Origin: Bacteroidetes bacterium GWF2_35_48
Lineage (GTDB): Bacteria > Bacteroidota > Bacteroidia > Bacteroidales > GWF2-35-48
Direction: 5' to 3'
Assembly: GCA_001769125.1 (NCBI GenBank)
Contig: MEOG01000058.1
Span: 1-63,203 of the forward strand
Length of the DNA stretch: 63,203 bases
The translations under genes were made by a program, and so were the position numbers. Under the pieces are notes generated by a model that saw only the letters and a program-made list of their open reading frames with translations, made no database searches and was not told the origin of the DNA. Below, in pieces: positions 44,719-53,624 of the stretch (its first letter is position 1; every line of letters begins with the position of its first letter).

Positions 44719-45729
44719 ATGATACGACTTATACATACTATTCTTCTGATGCTTGCATGCAATTTTCTGCAATCACAAACGATACATTTCTCTCAGATTT
44801 TTTCTGCTTCAATGATAACAAATCCTGCAAATTGCGGAAATTTTGAAGGGGACTGGAGGTTTACAGACCTTATACGCTCTCAGGGAAACAATTTCACTGA
44901 CCCCTATAAAACTAATCTTATAAGTTTTGATAAACACTTTCGAATAAATAACCAGCAAATTAATTCAAGCATATATTTCGCAAATGATTTATCAGCACAA
45001 AATACATTAATGATTAATCAGTTTTTTTTTACAGGTGGATACCAAACATCCATTACAACAAAATCATTTTTACTTTTTGGACTTCAGGCTGGTTATGTTC
45101 TGAAAAATTCATCGCTTTCTGGATTGACACTCCCGGAGCAATTTGATATGTCGTCAGGGCAGTTTAATTCCGGCTTGCCTTATAGTGAAAATTTCACCTT
45201 TTCTAATTCTGGCTATCTTGATTTTGCCAGCGGTGTTATCTGGAAATATAAACATGAAAAGTTTGAGACTGAAATTGGCGCGGCTGTTTTTCAACTAAAC
45301 AAACCCAGAGAAAACTTTATGAATAATTCAAATGAATTGCAACCCAAATATGTTATTCATGGCTCATTTGGGAAAAAGATTAAAGGTGTAATTTATTTAA
45401 AACCCCAATTTTGTTATACATGGATTAACCATTCGTCGGAATTAATTGCAGGTAGCAATATTGGTTATAGATTGACGCAAAAATCTATGAAAACAGCACT
45501 GATTTATTTAGGCGTTTATGTGCGTACAGGAATTGCCAGAAATAATGATTCTGCTATTTTGTTGACAGGTCTTGAATTGAATAACTGGAATATTTGTTTC
45601 AGTTACGATTACGATATTTCAGGACTTCATTCTATTACATCACGCAGCAACGCCGTAGAATTATCTGTGGTGTATATTCGTCCCAATACTTTTTTAAATA
45701 ATAAAACGATTCCCTGTGACTTATATTAA
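44719..45729 (+). CDS. PorP/SprF-family outer-membrane protein
   Basis: The 336-residue protein has a signal peptide ending near LQSQ (residue 20) and the PorP/SprF opening IHFSQIFSASMITNPANCGN followed by FEGDWRF and RSQG, then a beta-barrel pattern. SprF-type proteins are needed to export and attach their partner type B substrate; SprF for SprB in Flavobacterium johnsoniae is the known case. The gene lies 10 bp after the giant PKD protein and overlaps the PorE-like gene by 14 bp, so it is most likely the dedicated partner of both. Confidence 0.88.
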   Translation: MIRLIHTILLMLACNFLQSQTIHFSQIFSASMITNPANCGNFEGDWRFTDLIRSQGNNFTDPYKTNLISFDKHFRINNQQINSSIYFANDLSAQNTLMINQFFFTGGYQTSITTKSFLLFGLQAGYVLKNSSLSGLTLPEQFDMSSGQFNSGLPYSENFTFSNSGYLDFASGVIWKYKHEKFETEIGAAVFQLNKPRENFMNNSNELQPKYVIHGSFGKKIKGVIYLKPQFCYTWINHSSELIAGSNIGYRLTQKSMKTALIYLGVYVRTGIARNNDSAILLTGLELNNWNICFSYDYDISGLHSITSRSNAVELSVVYIRPNTFLNNKTIPCDLY

Positions 45730-47947
45730 CTCAATAGTATTTGCCCAAGCCTGTAACATCAACAAGTCCATTTTGGACACAGATAACACAGGTTTAAATA
45801 GTAAAAAAAACATTTCTGTTTTTAGTTTCTGTAGTATAATAAAAAAATGGTGGGACTCCTTTTCTGCATTATTTTTATTGAAAAAAAGTGTTGCGTTTTT
45901 TTTCATTTTAGCTTTCACTGTATGTTTAAATAGCAGCAAAATTAAAGCCCAATCCCATGAATTAAAAAATATGAAAAACTGGCAATTGAAAGGATTTGGA
46001 AAGGATGCTATAAGGATTGGAGATAAATACTCAGCAATAAAATTTTACAATGAATTTTTAAAAAGAAAACCAGATAATTTCCGCTATACATATTTGCTGG
46101 CTCAGCTATATAAAAATGACAGAGATTATGTAAATGCGAAAAATAGTTTTTATAATGCTTACACGTTGAGTAAGAAAAAAAATATTTCAGCCCTGTTTAA
46201 CTATGCATTAATGCTCAAAACAATAGGAGAATACGATGAAGCATTTTTGCAATTAAAAAACTGCGAGAAAGAATTAAGAAAAAAAGGATTTCGTCCAATA
46301 AATAAAGAACGACTTGTGAATGAAATGAAAGGGATTCAACTGTCTCTTGCAAAAAATGATTCTATAGAAAATTATAAAATTATTCATCTCGATTCAAGCA
46401 TAAATAAATCTTCGATAGAATTTTCTCCAATAATAATTGACGACAGTACCTTGGTTTATGGATCTTCAGATGTAACACCTTCAGAATATATTAACCTGCA
46501 GAACGGCGATAAACAGAAGTATCGTAAATTTTTTCAGGCAAAAAGAAATAACACTGTTTCCTGGAGTAAAAACTACTCGTTGCCTGAACCTTTTAAAAAT
46601 TCAGAAAACGAAAATACCGGATCCGCTTGCTTTTCTCCTGAAAAAAGTCGTTACTATTTTACACGTTGTAAAGAAAATCAGGTTTATAAAATTATTTGCA
46701 ACTTATTTGTGAGAGAATTTTCTAATGGAATTTGGGGGCAGGCATTACAGCTTGACAATAGGATCAATCATCCCGATTACACATCATCACAACCTACAGC
46801 CGGTAAATGTTATGATGATAACCTCGATATTATTTATTTTGTATCAGACCGACCGGGAGGAATCGGGGGTTACGATATATGGTACACAGTTTATAATAAA
46901 AAAACTAAGTCTTATACAAAAGCACTTAATGCAGGCGTATTTATTAATACACCGGAAAATGAAAAAACACCTTTTTACGATTTGAAAAATCATGCGATGT
47001 ATTATAGCTCTGACGGAAATTTTGGATATGGAGGTTTTGATATTTTCAGAAGCTTCGGAGATATGTTAAATTGGTCTTTGCCCGAAAACATGGGTCGTCC
47101 TTTAAATTCAAGCTTTGATGATTTTTGTTTTACTGTAAGTGAAAATAATCTGTCTGGATTTTTCACGTCAAATCGTACTGGCAGTATTTATACAACTCAT
47201 GCAAATTGTTGTGATGATATTTATTTTTTCAACAAACAAAAAAGCGAAAATATTCTTTTCTCAACAAAAATTAATCTGAATGACATTACTGAAGAATTTA
47301 TTAAAAATTCTGATCTCATCCCTGACACTGCAATTCAAACGCTCTGGCTGGAGGGAACAGTTGCTTCTTTGTATCTTACAGAACCAAATAATAATCCTGT
47401 TTTTTTAGCGAAAGACACTCTTGAAAAAGAGGGCGGAGTAACTTTCAATTTAATGAGAAACAAGAACTATAAAATTGTAATTGATGACAAACGTTTAATA
47501 GAAAATGAATTTTCAATTAGTACCATAGGTAATAACTCTGTAACCATGAAGATTGACAGAATTCAAATCAAATCCATTCCCGAAAAAGCGATCATCCTTA
47601 CAAATATTTTGTATGACTTCGATGTTGCAACATTATGTGATAGCGCAAAACAATATATAGACACAACATTAATACCCATGCTTCAGAAGTATATTGATAT
47701 AAACATTGAAATATATTCTCATACTGACAGCAAGGGAGGAGAATCTTATAATGAAATTTTATCACAAAAAAGAGCTGAAAATGTTATCCTTTATCTAACA
47801 GAAAGAGGCATTGAGGAAAGTCGAATGAAAGGAATTGGAATCGGTCAGAAATTACCTGTTGCACTAAATACAAATGTTGACGGATCTGATAATCCTGACG
47901 GCAGAAGATTAAATCGAAGGACAGAGTTAAAGATAGATAAAAAGTAG
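45716..47947 (+). CDS. PorE-like protein: TPR, PD40 propeller, OmpA peptidoglycan-binding domain
   Basis: The 743-residue frame has an unusual 77-residue N-terminus. A TTG start at 45878 would give a clean signal peptide (KKSVAFFFILAFTVC...KIKAQ) and is perhaps the real start. TPR-like helices (about 95-190) precede a PD40/WD40-like propeller (about 220-480; DRPGGIGGYDIWYT, YYSSDGNFGYGGFDIF, GFFTSNRTG). The OmpA-like domain near 620-740 keeps the expected Asp and Arg (SHTDSKGGESYNEILSQKRA). PorE of Porphyromonas has this order and ties the T9SS PorP complex to peptidoglycan. Here it would anchor the PKD-protein export site. Confidence 0.88.
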   Translation: MTYINSIVFAQACNINKSILDTDNTGLNSKKNISVFSFCSIIKKWWDSFSALFLLKKSVAFFFILAFTVCLNSSKIKAQSHELKNMKNWQLKGFGKDAIRIGDKYSAIKFYNEFLKRKPDNFRYTYLLAQLYKNDRDYVNAKNSFYNAYTLSKKKNISALFNYALMLKTIGEYDEAFLQLKNCEKELRKKGFRPINKERLVNEMKGIQLSLAKNDSIENYKIIHLDSSINKSSIEFSPIIIDDSTLVYGSSDVTPSEYINLQNGDKQKYRKFFQAKRNNTVSWSKNYSLPEPFKNSENENTGSACFSPEKSRYYFTRCKENQVYKIICNLFVREFSNGIWGQALQLDNRINHPDYTSSQPTAGKCYDDNLDIIYFVSDRPGGIGGYDIWYTVYNKKTKSYTKALNAGVFINTPENEKTPFYDLKNHAMYYSSDGNFGYGGFDIFRSFGDMLNWSLPENMGRPLNSSFDDFCFTVSENNLSGFFTSNRTGSIYTTHANCCDDIYFFNKQKSENILFSTKINLNDITEEFIKNSDLIPDTAIQTLWLEGTVASLYLTEPNNNPVFLAKDTLEKEGGVTFNLMRNKNYKIVIDDKRLIENEFSISTIGNNSVTMKIDRIQIKSIPEKAIILTNILYDFDVATLCDSAKQYIDTTLIPMLQKYIDINIEIYSHTDSKGGESYNEILSQKRAENVILYLTERGIEESRMKGIGIGQKLPVALNTNVDGSDNPDGRRLNRRTELKIDKK

Positions 47948-47965
47948 AATTTTTCAAAAGCGCAA

Positions 47966-48601
47966 TTAATTACCGGGCACGGTATATATAGGGTTATAGA
48001 ACTGCTTTTCAAAACTAACGGGTAAAAACAAATTATTAGAATTAATTTTTTGTTTAGTGAATATCATTTTTATATCCTGATAGGAATTTAAAACAAAAAT
48101 TTTACCTTTTTTTACTGTAGCCAAATAATCAGGTTTTATGCTACTCTGGTTGCTTTTAGAAGTTGCTATCACATATTTTATTTTTTGCAGTTCCTCTAGT
48201 ATATGGTCTTCTATATCAATTACTGTTATCCGATAATAACTTTGCATTTGAAAAGGAGTTGAGTCAACATAACAATACATGATTGTCTTATCAAAGGGTG
48301 ATGGGTAACCACTTTTTGCGGCCTTTATTTCAAAATGTTCGCTATCAACAGATCTTTCAATAAAGAATGTACAATTTTTTTGTTGCCCTTTAACCAGCCA
48401 CATTAAATATATTTTTCCTGAATATGCTATTACACTTAAATTGTTTATTGTTTTGTTTTGTGTGTTGTTAATACTTTGAACAAGCATTTTCGATTTTTCT
48501 TGCTGACAAAATACCGATTGTGTTGCAATAAATAAAAAAAAACATGAAAATATTATGACGACTACTGTTTTCATACAACTAATATTTTTTGCTGTGTCCA
48601 T
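47966..48601 (-). CDS. Secreted protein with fibronectin-like segment, no sorting domain
   Basis: This 211-residue minus-strand gene may start at 48601 or, with a tidier signal peptide, at Met10 (48574; MKTVVVIIFSCFFLF...VFCQ). The mature part has IYLMWLVKGQQKNCTFFIER, then SEHFEIKAAKSG and SYYRITVIDIEDH, which is the beta-sandwich module found between the catalytic part and the sorting domain in many T9SS substrates, as in the gene at 8398. The C-terminal 70 residues do not form a recognisable T9SS domain. It may be a remnant or a small periplasmic protein. It lies 31 bp after the CsbD-like gene, in the same operon. Confidence 0.65.
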   Translation of the reverse strand: MDTAKNISCMKTVVVIIFSCFFLFIATQSVFCQQEKSKMLVQSINNTQNKTINNLSVIAYSGKIYLMWLVKGQQKNCTFFIERSVDSEHFEIKAAKSGYPSPFDKTIMYCYVDSTPFQMQSYYRITVIDIEDHILEELQKIKYVIATSKSNQSSIKPDYLATVKKGKIFVLNSYQDIKMIFTKQKINSNNLFLPVSFEKQFYNPIYTVPGN

Positions 48602-48632
48602 TTTTTAAATTTGTATTTTGAAAATAAAATTG

Positions 48633-48839
48633 TTATTTCGCTGTAATAATTTTCAGCAATTCTTCTTCTGTCTTTCCCAATTTAATTTGAAGTTGTTTCA
48701 ATATTTCGTTTCTTTTGTTTGCGTCAAACATCGGATCATTATTCAATAAATAAGCAAATTTTATTTTGAGCTTTTCTTTATGTTCTTCCCAGCTTTCTCC
48801 TGATTCTATAGGATTTTCCACAATTATTTTAGGTATCAT
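48633..48839 (-). CDS. CsbD-like small stress protein
   Basis: The 68-residue protein reads SWEEHKEKLKIKFAYLLNND in the middle and LQIKLGKTEEELLKII at the end, the general CsbD-family form (Trp and Lys-rich helix, then a second helix with GKTxEEL). CsbD proteins are abundant in stationary or stressed cells and their mechanism is unknown. It is driven by the minus-strand regulon module at 48990-49053. A P4 element lies between promoter and gene and lengthens the leader. It is a distant relative of the 52-residue protein at 12025. Confidence 0.65.
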   Translation of the reverse strand: MIPKIIVENPIESGESWEEHKEKLKIKFAYLLNNDPMFDANKRNEILKQLQIKLGKTEEELLKIITAK

Positions 48840-48854
48840 ATTTATTATTATTTA

Positions 48855-48978
48855 GTGTCAGCAAGAAAACTCATTTTTTTTGCTCACAATGTGTGTGCCT
48901 GATAAGAAAACGTCAAGTTCAAGCCTGCCTGTCCGGTAGGCAGGGCTTGCGATGAAATTGGCGTTTTCTTGCAAGCAC
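48855..48978. mobile_element. P4 palindromic element (124 bp) in the leader of the CsbD-like gene
   Basis: GTGTCAGCAAGAAAAC at the left is mirrored by GTTTTCTTGCAAGCAC at the right. An inner palindrome AGCCTGCCTGTCCGGTAGGC lies in the centre. TATTTA is duplicated at 48849-48854 and 48979-48984. Ends GTG...CAC and a TANNTA duplication are shared with P1. Confidence 0.85.
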
Positions 48979-48989
48979 TATTTATGGCA

Positions 48990-49053
48990 CAAAGATTCAT
49001 TCTTTATTTCAGTTAACATTACACAATTTTAAAAATGAGTTACATCATTCCTG
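48990..49053 (-). promoter_or_regulatory. Regulon promoter module (site 9, minus strand) for the CsbD-like operon
   Basis: On the minus strand, ATGTAAC (from 49045) and GTGTAAT (from 49024) are 21 bp apart, and TTTG falls at 48993-48990. The orientation fits the minus-strand genes at 48839 and 48601. The leading TGTGAA is only partly kept (CAGGAA). Confidence 0.65.
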
Positions 49054-49088
49054 TTTTATTAAAAAATTGTAACTGAAATAAAAAAAAA

Positions 49089-49425
49089 ATATTTCGGTGC
49101 GCTGCACCTTTGAACACAACGCAGCTATCGCTGCTACAAATATTATCGCAGCTCTGCTGCTATATTTGGGATGCAGCGGCAGAGCCGCGTAATATTTGTA
49201 AAACTAAAAAGGTATAGAAGAGCCAAGGTGCAGCGCACCGTAATATATACTGAAACTTGGCAGGTTTGCAAACAAGGCTGCTTAGTTTCAGTTATACTGA
49301 GCGAATACAAATTTAAGTAGCCCTTTTTAGCTATGCTGTCGAAGTATCTCTTACATCAATTGCTGTTAACAATTGTTTCTAATTACAAAAATTATTAGTT
49401 CTTTTTCATGCGAATGTTCAATATT
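49089..49425. mobile_element. F-family palindromic element, copy 4
   Basis: The core at 49089-49248 has ATATTTCGGTGCGCTGCACC and GGTGCAGCGCACCGTAATAT. It is followed by the ACTGAAACTTGGCAGG palindrome and TAGCTATGCTGTCGAAG block that also follow copy 1, and ends TTTTTCATGCGAATGTTCAA. No gene is seen in 48840-49665. Confidence 0.7.
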
Positions 49426-49483
49426 TGAAATACGCAGAAAGTATTGTTATCACACAACCCTCAATTGTAAAATTTTTTATTTA

Positions 49484-49519
49484 GGATCAGCAAGAAAACT
49501 CATGTTTTTTGTTTGACAC
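49484..49519 (+). mobile_element. 36-bp internally deleted P4 element
   Basis: GGATCAGCAAGAAAACTCAT matches the left end of the element at 48855, and the right end is GACAC. TATTTA is present on both sides (49478-49483 and 49520-49525), as at 48855. Confidence 0.7.
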
Positions 49520-49563
49520 TATTTATAAGAAGGAATTAAGGTTAAGACGATTCAACTGATATA

Positions 49564-49628
49564 TGTGAATCATGCAACTTTTACACAACTTAATGTAATA
49601 CTTGTTCCTGATTATGTTCTCATTTTTG
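49564..49628 (+). promoter_or_regulatory. Regulon promoter module (site 10) for the giant DUF3494 gene
   Basis: TGTGAATC is followed by ATGCAAC (49572) and ATGTAAT (49593), 21 bp apart, with TTTG at 49625-49628. An in-frame GTG at 49633 would lie at the transcription start, so the ATG at 49666 is the likely start codon. Confidence 0.7.
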
Positions 49629-49665
49629 TCTTGTGAAAATTCATTCACCCCTAAATCAAATTAAA

Positions 49666-52600
49666 ATGAAAATTAAATTACTATTAATTGTAACAACAAT
49701 TATTTTGTTGTTTTATCCGAGAGTAAATTTTGGTCAAACGCCTTACTTGGGCGTATGTTCCAATTTTGCATTATTTACTGCAGGTGGAGCCCTTAGTACT
49801 GATGGTGCGACGGTCATAACAGGCGATATTGCCAGTTATACTTCTACCCCAACTGGTTTTTCTGGTCCGGGTTTAGTGTATGGAACTATTTATCCTGTAG
49901 GGGCAGCATCAGATCCTGCATTTACAGATGTGAGCCTTGCTTACACTGATTTATTTGATAGGGTGAATGATGATATCATCGGAACCCCATTAGAAACAGG
50001 TACTCTTACGCCGGGAACTATTCATCCGGGTGTACATCGTACAGTTGGCGCTGCAGCATTAAATGGAGATTTAATTTTTGACGGCGAAGGTGATCCGAAT
50101 GCTTTATTCATCATCCAGATAAGAGGAGCGTTTGAGATAGCATCATCAATAAATATTACACTGATTAATGAAGCCCGGTTTTCTAACATATATTGGCAGG
50201 TAAACACTTGGGTCAATCTGGGTGCTGCTACGGTTTTCAGAGGGACTATAGTTGCTGGTGGAGCGATCACTTTATTGGAAGGATCCTCTCTTCACGGCAG
50301 AGCTCTTACAACTGCGGGAGCTATCGAATTACATAATAATATGGTCATTTTTGTACCGGGACCAGCAGGAGCAATAACAGGTACTGCAACAGTCTGTCAG
50401 GGACAATCAGGAGTTGTTTATTCCGTTTCTGAAATTACCGATGCAACAGACTATATCTGGACATTACCTGCCGGAGCAACAATATCAGCAGGGGCTAATA
50501 CCAATAGTATTACTGTAGATTTTAGTGCAAGTGCAACAAGCGGAGTTATTACAGTGCAGGGGAGCAACACTTATGGCACTGGAACAGTATCTCCTGATTA
50601 TGCCGTAACGGTAAATCCTGCAACAGGTGCAACAACTTTTACAGCAGGAGCTATAACCGTTTGTCAAAATGCAATTGATGAAACATATACCGCAACAGCT
50701 GCAAACAGTACATCTATAGATTACTCTGTATTACCAATAACAGCAGGTGTTATAAATATAACTACTGGTGTTATGAATTGGGATGCAACATTTATAGGAA
50801 CAGCAACAATCACCGCTACTTCAACAGGTTTGTGTGGAACAACAACAGCAGACAGAGAAGTAATAGTTGACCCTGCAACAGGCGCAACAACTTTCACAGC
50901 AGGAGCCATAACCGTTTGTCAGAATGCAATTGATGAAACATATACCGCAACAGCTGCAAACAGTACATCTATAGATTACTCTGTATTACCAATAACAGCA
51001 GGTGTTATAAATATAACGACTGGTGTTATGAACTGGGATGCTGCATTCACAGGAACAGCAACGATAACCGCTACTTCAACAGGTTTGTGTGGAACAACAA
51101 CAGCAGATAGAGAAGTAACAGTTGATCTTGCAACAGGTGCAACAATTTTTACAGCAGGAGCTATAACCGTTTGTCAGAATGCAATTGATGAAACATATAC
51201 CGCAACAGCAGCAAACAGTACATCTATTGATTATTCGGTATTGCCTTTAACAGCAGGTGTTATTAATGTAACAACCGGTGTTATGAACTGGGATGCAGCT
51301 TTCAATGGAACAGCAACAATCACCGCTACTTCAACTGGTTTGTGTGGAACAACCACAGCAGACAGAGAAGTAGTAGTTGATCCTGCAACAGGTGCAACTA
51401 CTTTTACAGCAGGAGCAATAACCGTTTGTCAGAATGCGATTGATGAAACATACACCGCAACAGCAGCAAACAGTACATCTATTGATTACTCAGTATTACC
51501 AATAACAGCTGGTGTTATTAATGTAACTACCGGTGTGATGAACTGGGATGCTGCATTCACAGGAACAGCAACGATAACCGCTACTTCAACAGGTTTGTGT
51601 GGAACAACCACTGTAGACAGAGAAGTAATAGTTGATCCTGCAACAGGTGCAACAACTTTTACTGCAGGAGCAACAACTATTTGTCAGAATGCAATTGATG
51701 AAACATATACTGCAACAGCAACAAACAGTACATCCATAGTATATTCAGTATTACCTGTCGCGGCAGGTGTTATAAATGTAACTACTGGTGTGATGAACTG
51801 GGATGAAGCATTCAGTGGAACAGCAACAATCACGGCTACTTCAACAGGTTTGTGTGGAACAACCACTGCAGACAGAGAAGTAATAGTAAATACTATTCCA
51901 GCAGGAGGCGGAAGCATTGGAGCAGATATTGTATGTCAGGGACAAACAGGTGTTCTTTATTCAGTACCTGTTATAGCGAATGCAACAGATTATATCTGGA
52001 CACTCCCTCCCGGAGCAACAATAACAGCAGGTGCTAATACAAACAATATCACAGTGGATTTTAATTCAAGTGCTTCAAGCGGCGTTGTAACAGTTCAGGG
52101 CAGCAACATTTGCGGTATCGGACCCGTATCGGCAGATTTTGCAGTAACAGTAAATTCTTTACCAGCAGTAGCTGGAACTATAGCAGGTACTGCTGTAATT
52201 TGTCAGGGAGAAACCGGAATAATTTATACAGTTCCTGTGATAAGCGATGCAACAGATTATATATGGACACTTCCTGCAGGAGCAACAATAACAGCAGGAG
52301 CAAATACCAATTCTATCACAGTAGACTTTAGTGCAAGTGCAGTAAGTGGCAACATAACTGTGCAAGGCAACAATATCTGTGGTAGCGGAACAATATCTGC
52401 AGACTTTTCTGTAACCTTAAATTCTATACCAACAGCACCAACTGCAAGTACAACTGTTCAGCCTACATGCGCTATTTCAACAGGTACTATCGTAGTTACA
52501 GCACCTTTGGGAGCAGGTTATGAATACAGTATTGATGGTCTCAACTATCAAGCTTCTGCTACATTTTCAAGTGTTACCGCCAATGCTACGTACAATGTAA

Positions 52601-53472
52601 CAGTGAGAAATGCTTCTTCTATAAATTGTTTTTCATCAGCAACAGCAGTAACTGTTAATGCAGAACCATCAGCACCTGTTACCGCAACAGCAAGTACCGT
52701 AATTCAGCCTACCTGCTCAACTGCAACAGGAACAATTGAGGTAACATCTCCTTTAGGTGCATACGAATATAATATTGATGGAGGAATCTATCAGGCTTCT
52801 GTAACTTTTGCAGGAATAGCAGCAGGTTCACACACGATATTCGTGAGAAGTACCACTGATAATACATGTATTTCATCAGCAACTGATGTAACTGTGAATG
52901 CACAACCATCATTACCTGTAGCGCCGACAGCAAGTGTTACGAATCAACCAACTTGTGTTACCACTACTGGAACAATTGAAATAACCGCACCTTTGGGAGC
53001 AGGTTATGAATACAGTGTTGATGGGATTAACTATCAGGCATCATCAATATTTGCAAATCTTGCTGCCAATACTTCTTATAATGTAACTGTAAGAACTTCT
53101 TCTGATATTGCTTGTGTTTCTTCAGCCATTGTGGTTACAGTTAATGTTGTGCCATCAACGCCATCAGCAGCAGGGACAATAACAGGAACTGCTTTAATTT
53201 GCCAGGGACAAACAGAGGTAATTTATTCAGTAAACGTGATAGGCGATGCAACAGATTATATCTGGACACTGCCAGCCGGAGCAACAATAACAGCAGGCGC
53301 TAATACAAATACAATTACTGTAGATTTCAACAGCAGTGTCGCAAATGGAATTATTACGGTGCAGGGTAGTAGCAGTTGTGGAGAAGGAACAGTATCTGAT
53401 GATTTTGCTGTAACAGTTAATTTATTACCGGGAGCAGCAGGAACAATAACCGGAAGCGCTGGTTGCCAGTAA
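49666..53472 (+). CDS. Giant DUF3494 adhesin with tandem repeats, apparently lacking its C-terminus
   Basis: This 1268-residue protein is read from 49666, which gives a clean signal peptide ending NFGQ. One DUF3494 domain (about 27-240; LIFDGEGDPNALFIIQI, NIYWQVNTW) is followed by four PKD-like units (VCQGQSGVVYSV, ATDYIWTLPAGATI), five nearly identical 85-residue repeats, and three SprB-like repeats (QPTC...GAGYEYSIDGLNYQAS). It stops at GSAGCQ, just where the next PKD-like unit would continue with a CQGQTG sequence. No T9SS sorting domain follows, so surface attachment is doubtful. The next gene starts its mature part with the same motif and carries a sorting domain, as if one ancestral gene had been split. 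Confidence 0.85.
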   Translation: MKIKLLLIVTTIILLFYPRVNFGQTPYLGVCSNFALFTAGGALSTDGATVITGDIASYTSTPTGFSGPGLVYGTIYPVGAASDPAFTDVSLAYTDLFDRVNDDIIGTPLETGTLTPGTIHPGVHRTVGAAALNGDLIFDGEGDPNALFIIQIRGAFEIASSINITLINEARFSNIYWQVNTWVNLGAATVFRGTIVAGGAITLLEGSSLHGRALTTAGAIELHNNMVIFVPGPAGAITGTATVCQGQSGVVYSVSEITDATDYIWTLPAGATISAGANTNSITVDFSASATSGVITVQGSNTYGTGTVSPDYAVTVNPATGATTFTAGAITVCQNAIDETYTATAANSTSIDYSVLPITAGVINITTGVMNWDATFIGTATITATSTGLCGTTTADREVIVDPATGATTFTAGAITVCQNAIDETYTATAANSTSIDYSVLPITAGVINITTGVMNWDAAFTGTATITATSTGLCGTTTADREVTVDLATGATIFTAGAITVCQNAIDETYTATAANSTSIDYSVLPLTAGVINVTTGVMNWDAAFNGTATITATSTGLCGTTTADREVVVDPATGATTFTAGAITVCQNAIDETYTATAANSTSIDYSVLPITAGVINVTTGVMNWDAAFTGTATITATSTGLCGTTTVDREVIVDPATGATTFTAGATTICQNAIDETYTATATNSTSIVYSVLPVAAGVINVTTGVMNWDEAFSGTATITATSTGLCGTTTADREVIVNTIPAGGGSIGADIVCQGQTGVLYSVPVIANATDYIWTLPPGATITAGANTNNITVDFNSSASSGVVTVQGSNICGIGPVSADFAVTVNSLPAVAGTIAGTAVICQGETGIIYTVPVISDATDYIWTLPAGATITAGANTNSITVDFSASAVSGNITVQGNNICGSGTISADFSVTLNSIPTAPTASTTVQPTCAISTGTIVVTAPLGAGYEYSIDGLNYQASATFSSVTANATYNVTVRNASSINCFSSATAVTVNAEPSAPVTATASTVIQPTCSTATGTIEVTSPLGAYEYNIDGGIYQASVTFAGIAAGSHTIFVRSTTDNTCISSATDVTVNAQPSLPVAPTASVTNQPTCVTTTGTIEITAPLGAGYEYSVDGINYQASSIFANLAANTSYNVTVRTSSDIACVSSAIVVTVNVVPSTPSAAGTITGTALICQGQTEVIYSVNVIGDATDYIWTLPAGATITAGANTNTITVDFNSSVANGIITVQGSSSCGEGTVSDDFAVTVNLLPGAAGTITGSAGCQ
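50617..51891 (+). repeat. 255-bp in-frame tandem repeat, five units
   Basis: Units start at 50617, 50872, 51127, 51382 and 51637, each encoding 85 residues beginning PATGATTFTAGAITVCQNAI. The spacing is exactly 255 bp throughout and most differences are silent or single residues. Recent expansion or gene conversion is likely. Confidence 0.95.
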
Positions 53473-53527
53473 AGATATACGAACATGGGTCTTGAAGAAT
53501 TTTATTTCAGAATAGTATAACGAAATT

Positions 53528-53565
53528 CAGTCTGCCTTCTTTCGGATAGAAGGTAAGGCAGACTG
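53528..53565. other. Stem-loop after the giant adhesin gene
   Basis: CAGTCTGCC (53528-53536) pairs perfectly with GGCAGACTG (53557-53565). No T-run follows, so it is not a standard terminator; it may protect the 3' end or be part of a small palindromic repeat. Confidence 0.6.
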
Positions 53566-53624
53566 ACAAGATCCGGTATAAATCAAACTAAAAATTTAAA
53601 TAATCAAATTATAATTTAAAAAAT

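Noticed and set aside
50485-52365. Several antisense frames inside the giant adhesin gene
   Set aside because: They repeat with the 255-bp units and PKD-like units, and are shadows of low-complexity coding sequence.
53528-53565. Terminator after the giant adhesin
   Set aside because: The hairpin is perfect, but no T-run follows it, so it is listed only as a stem-loop.
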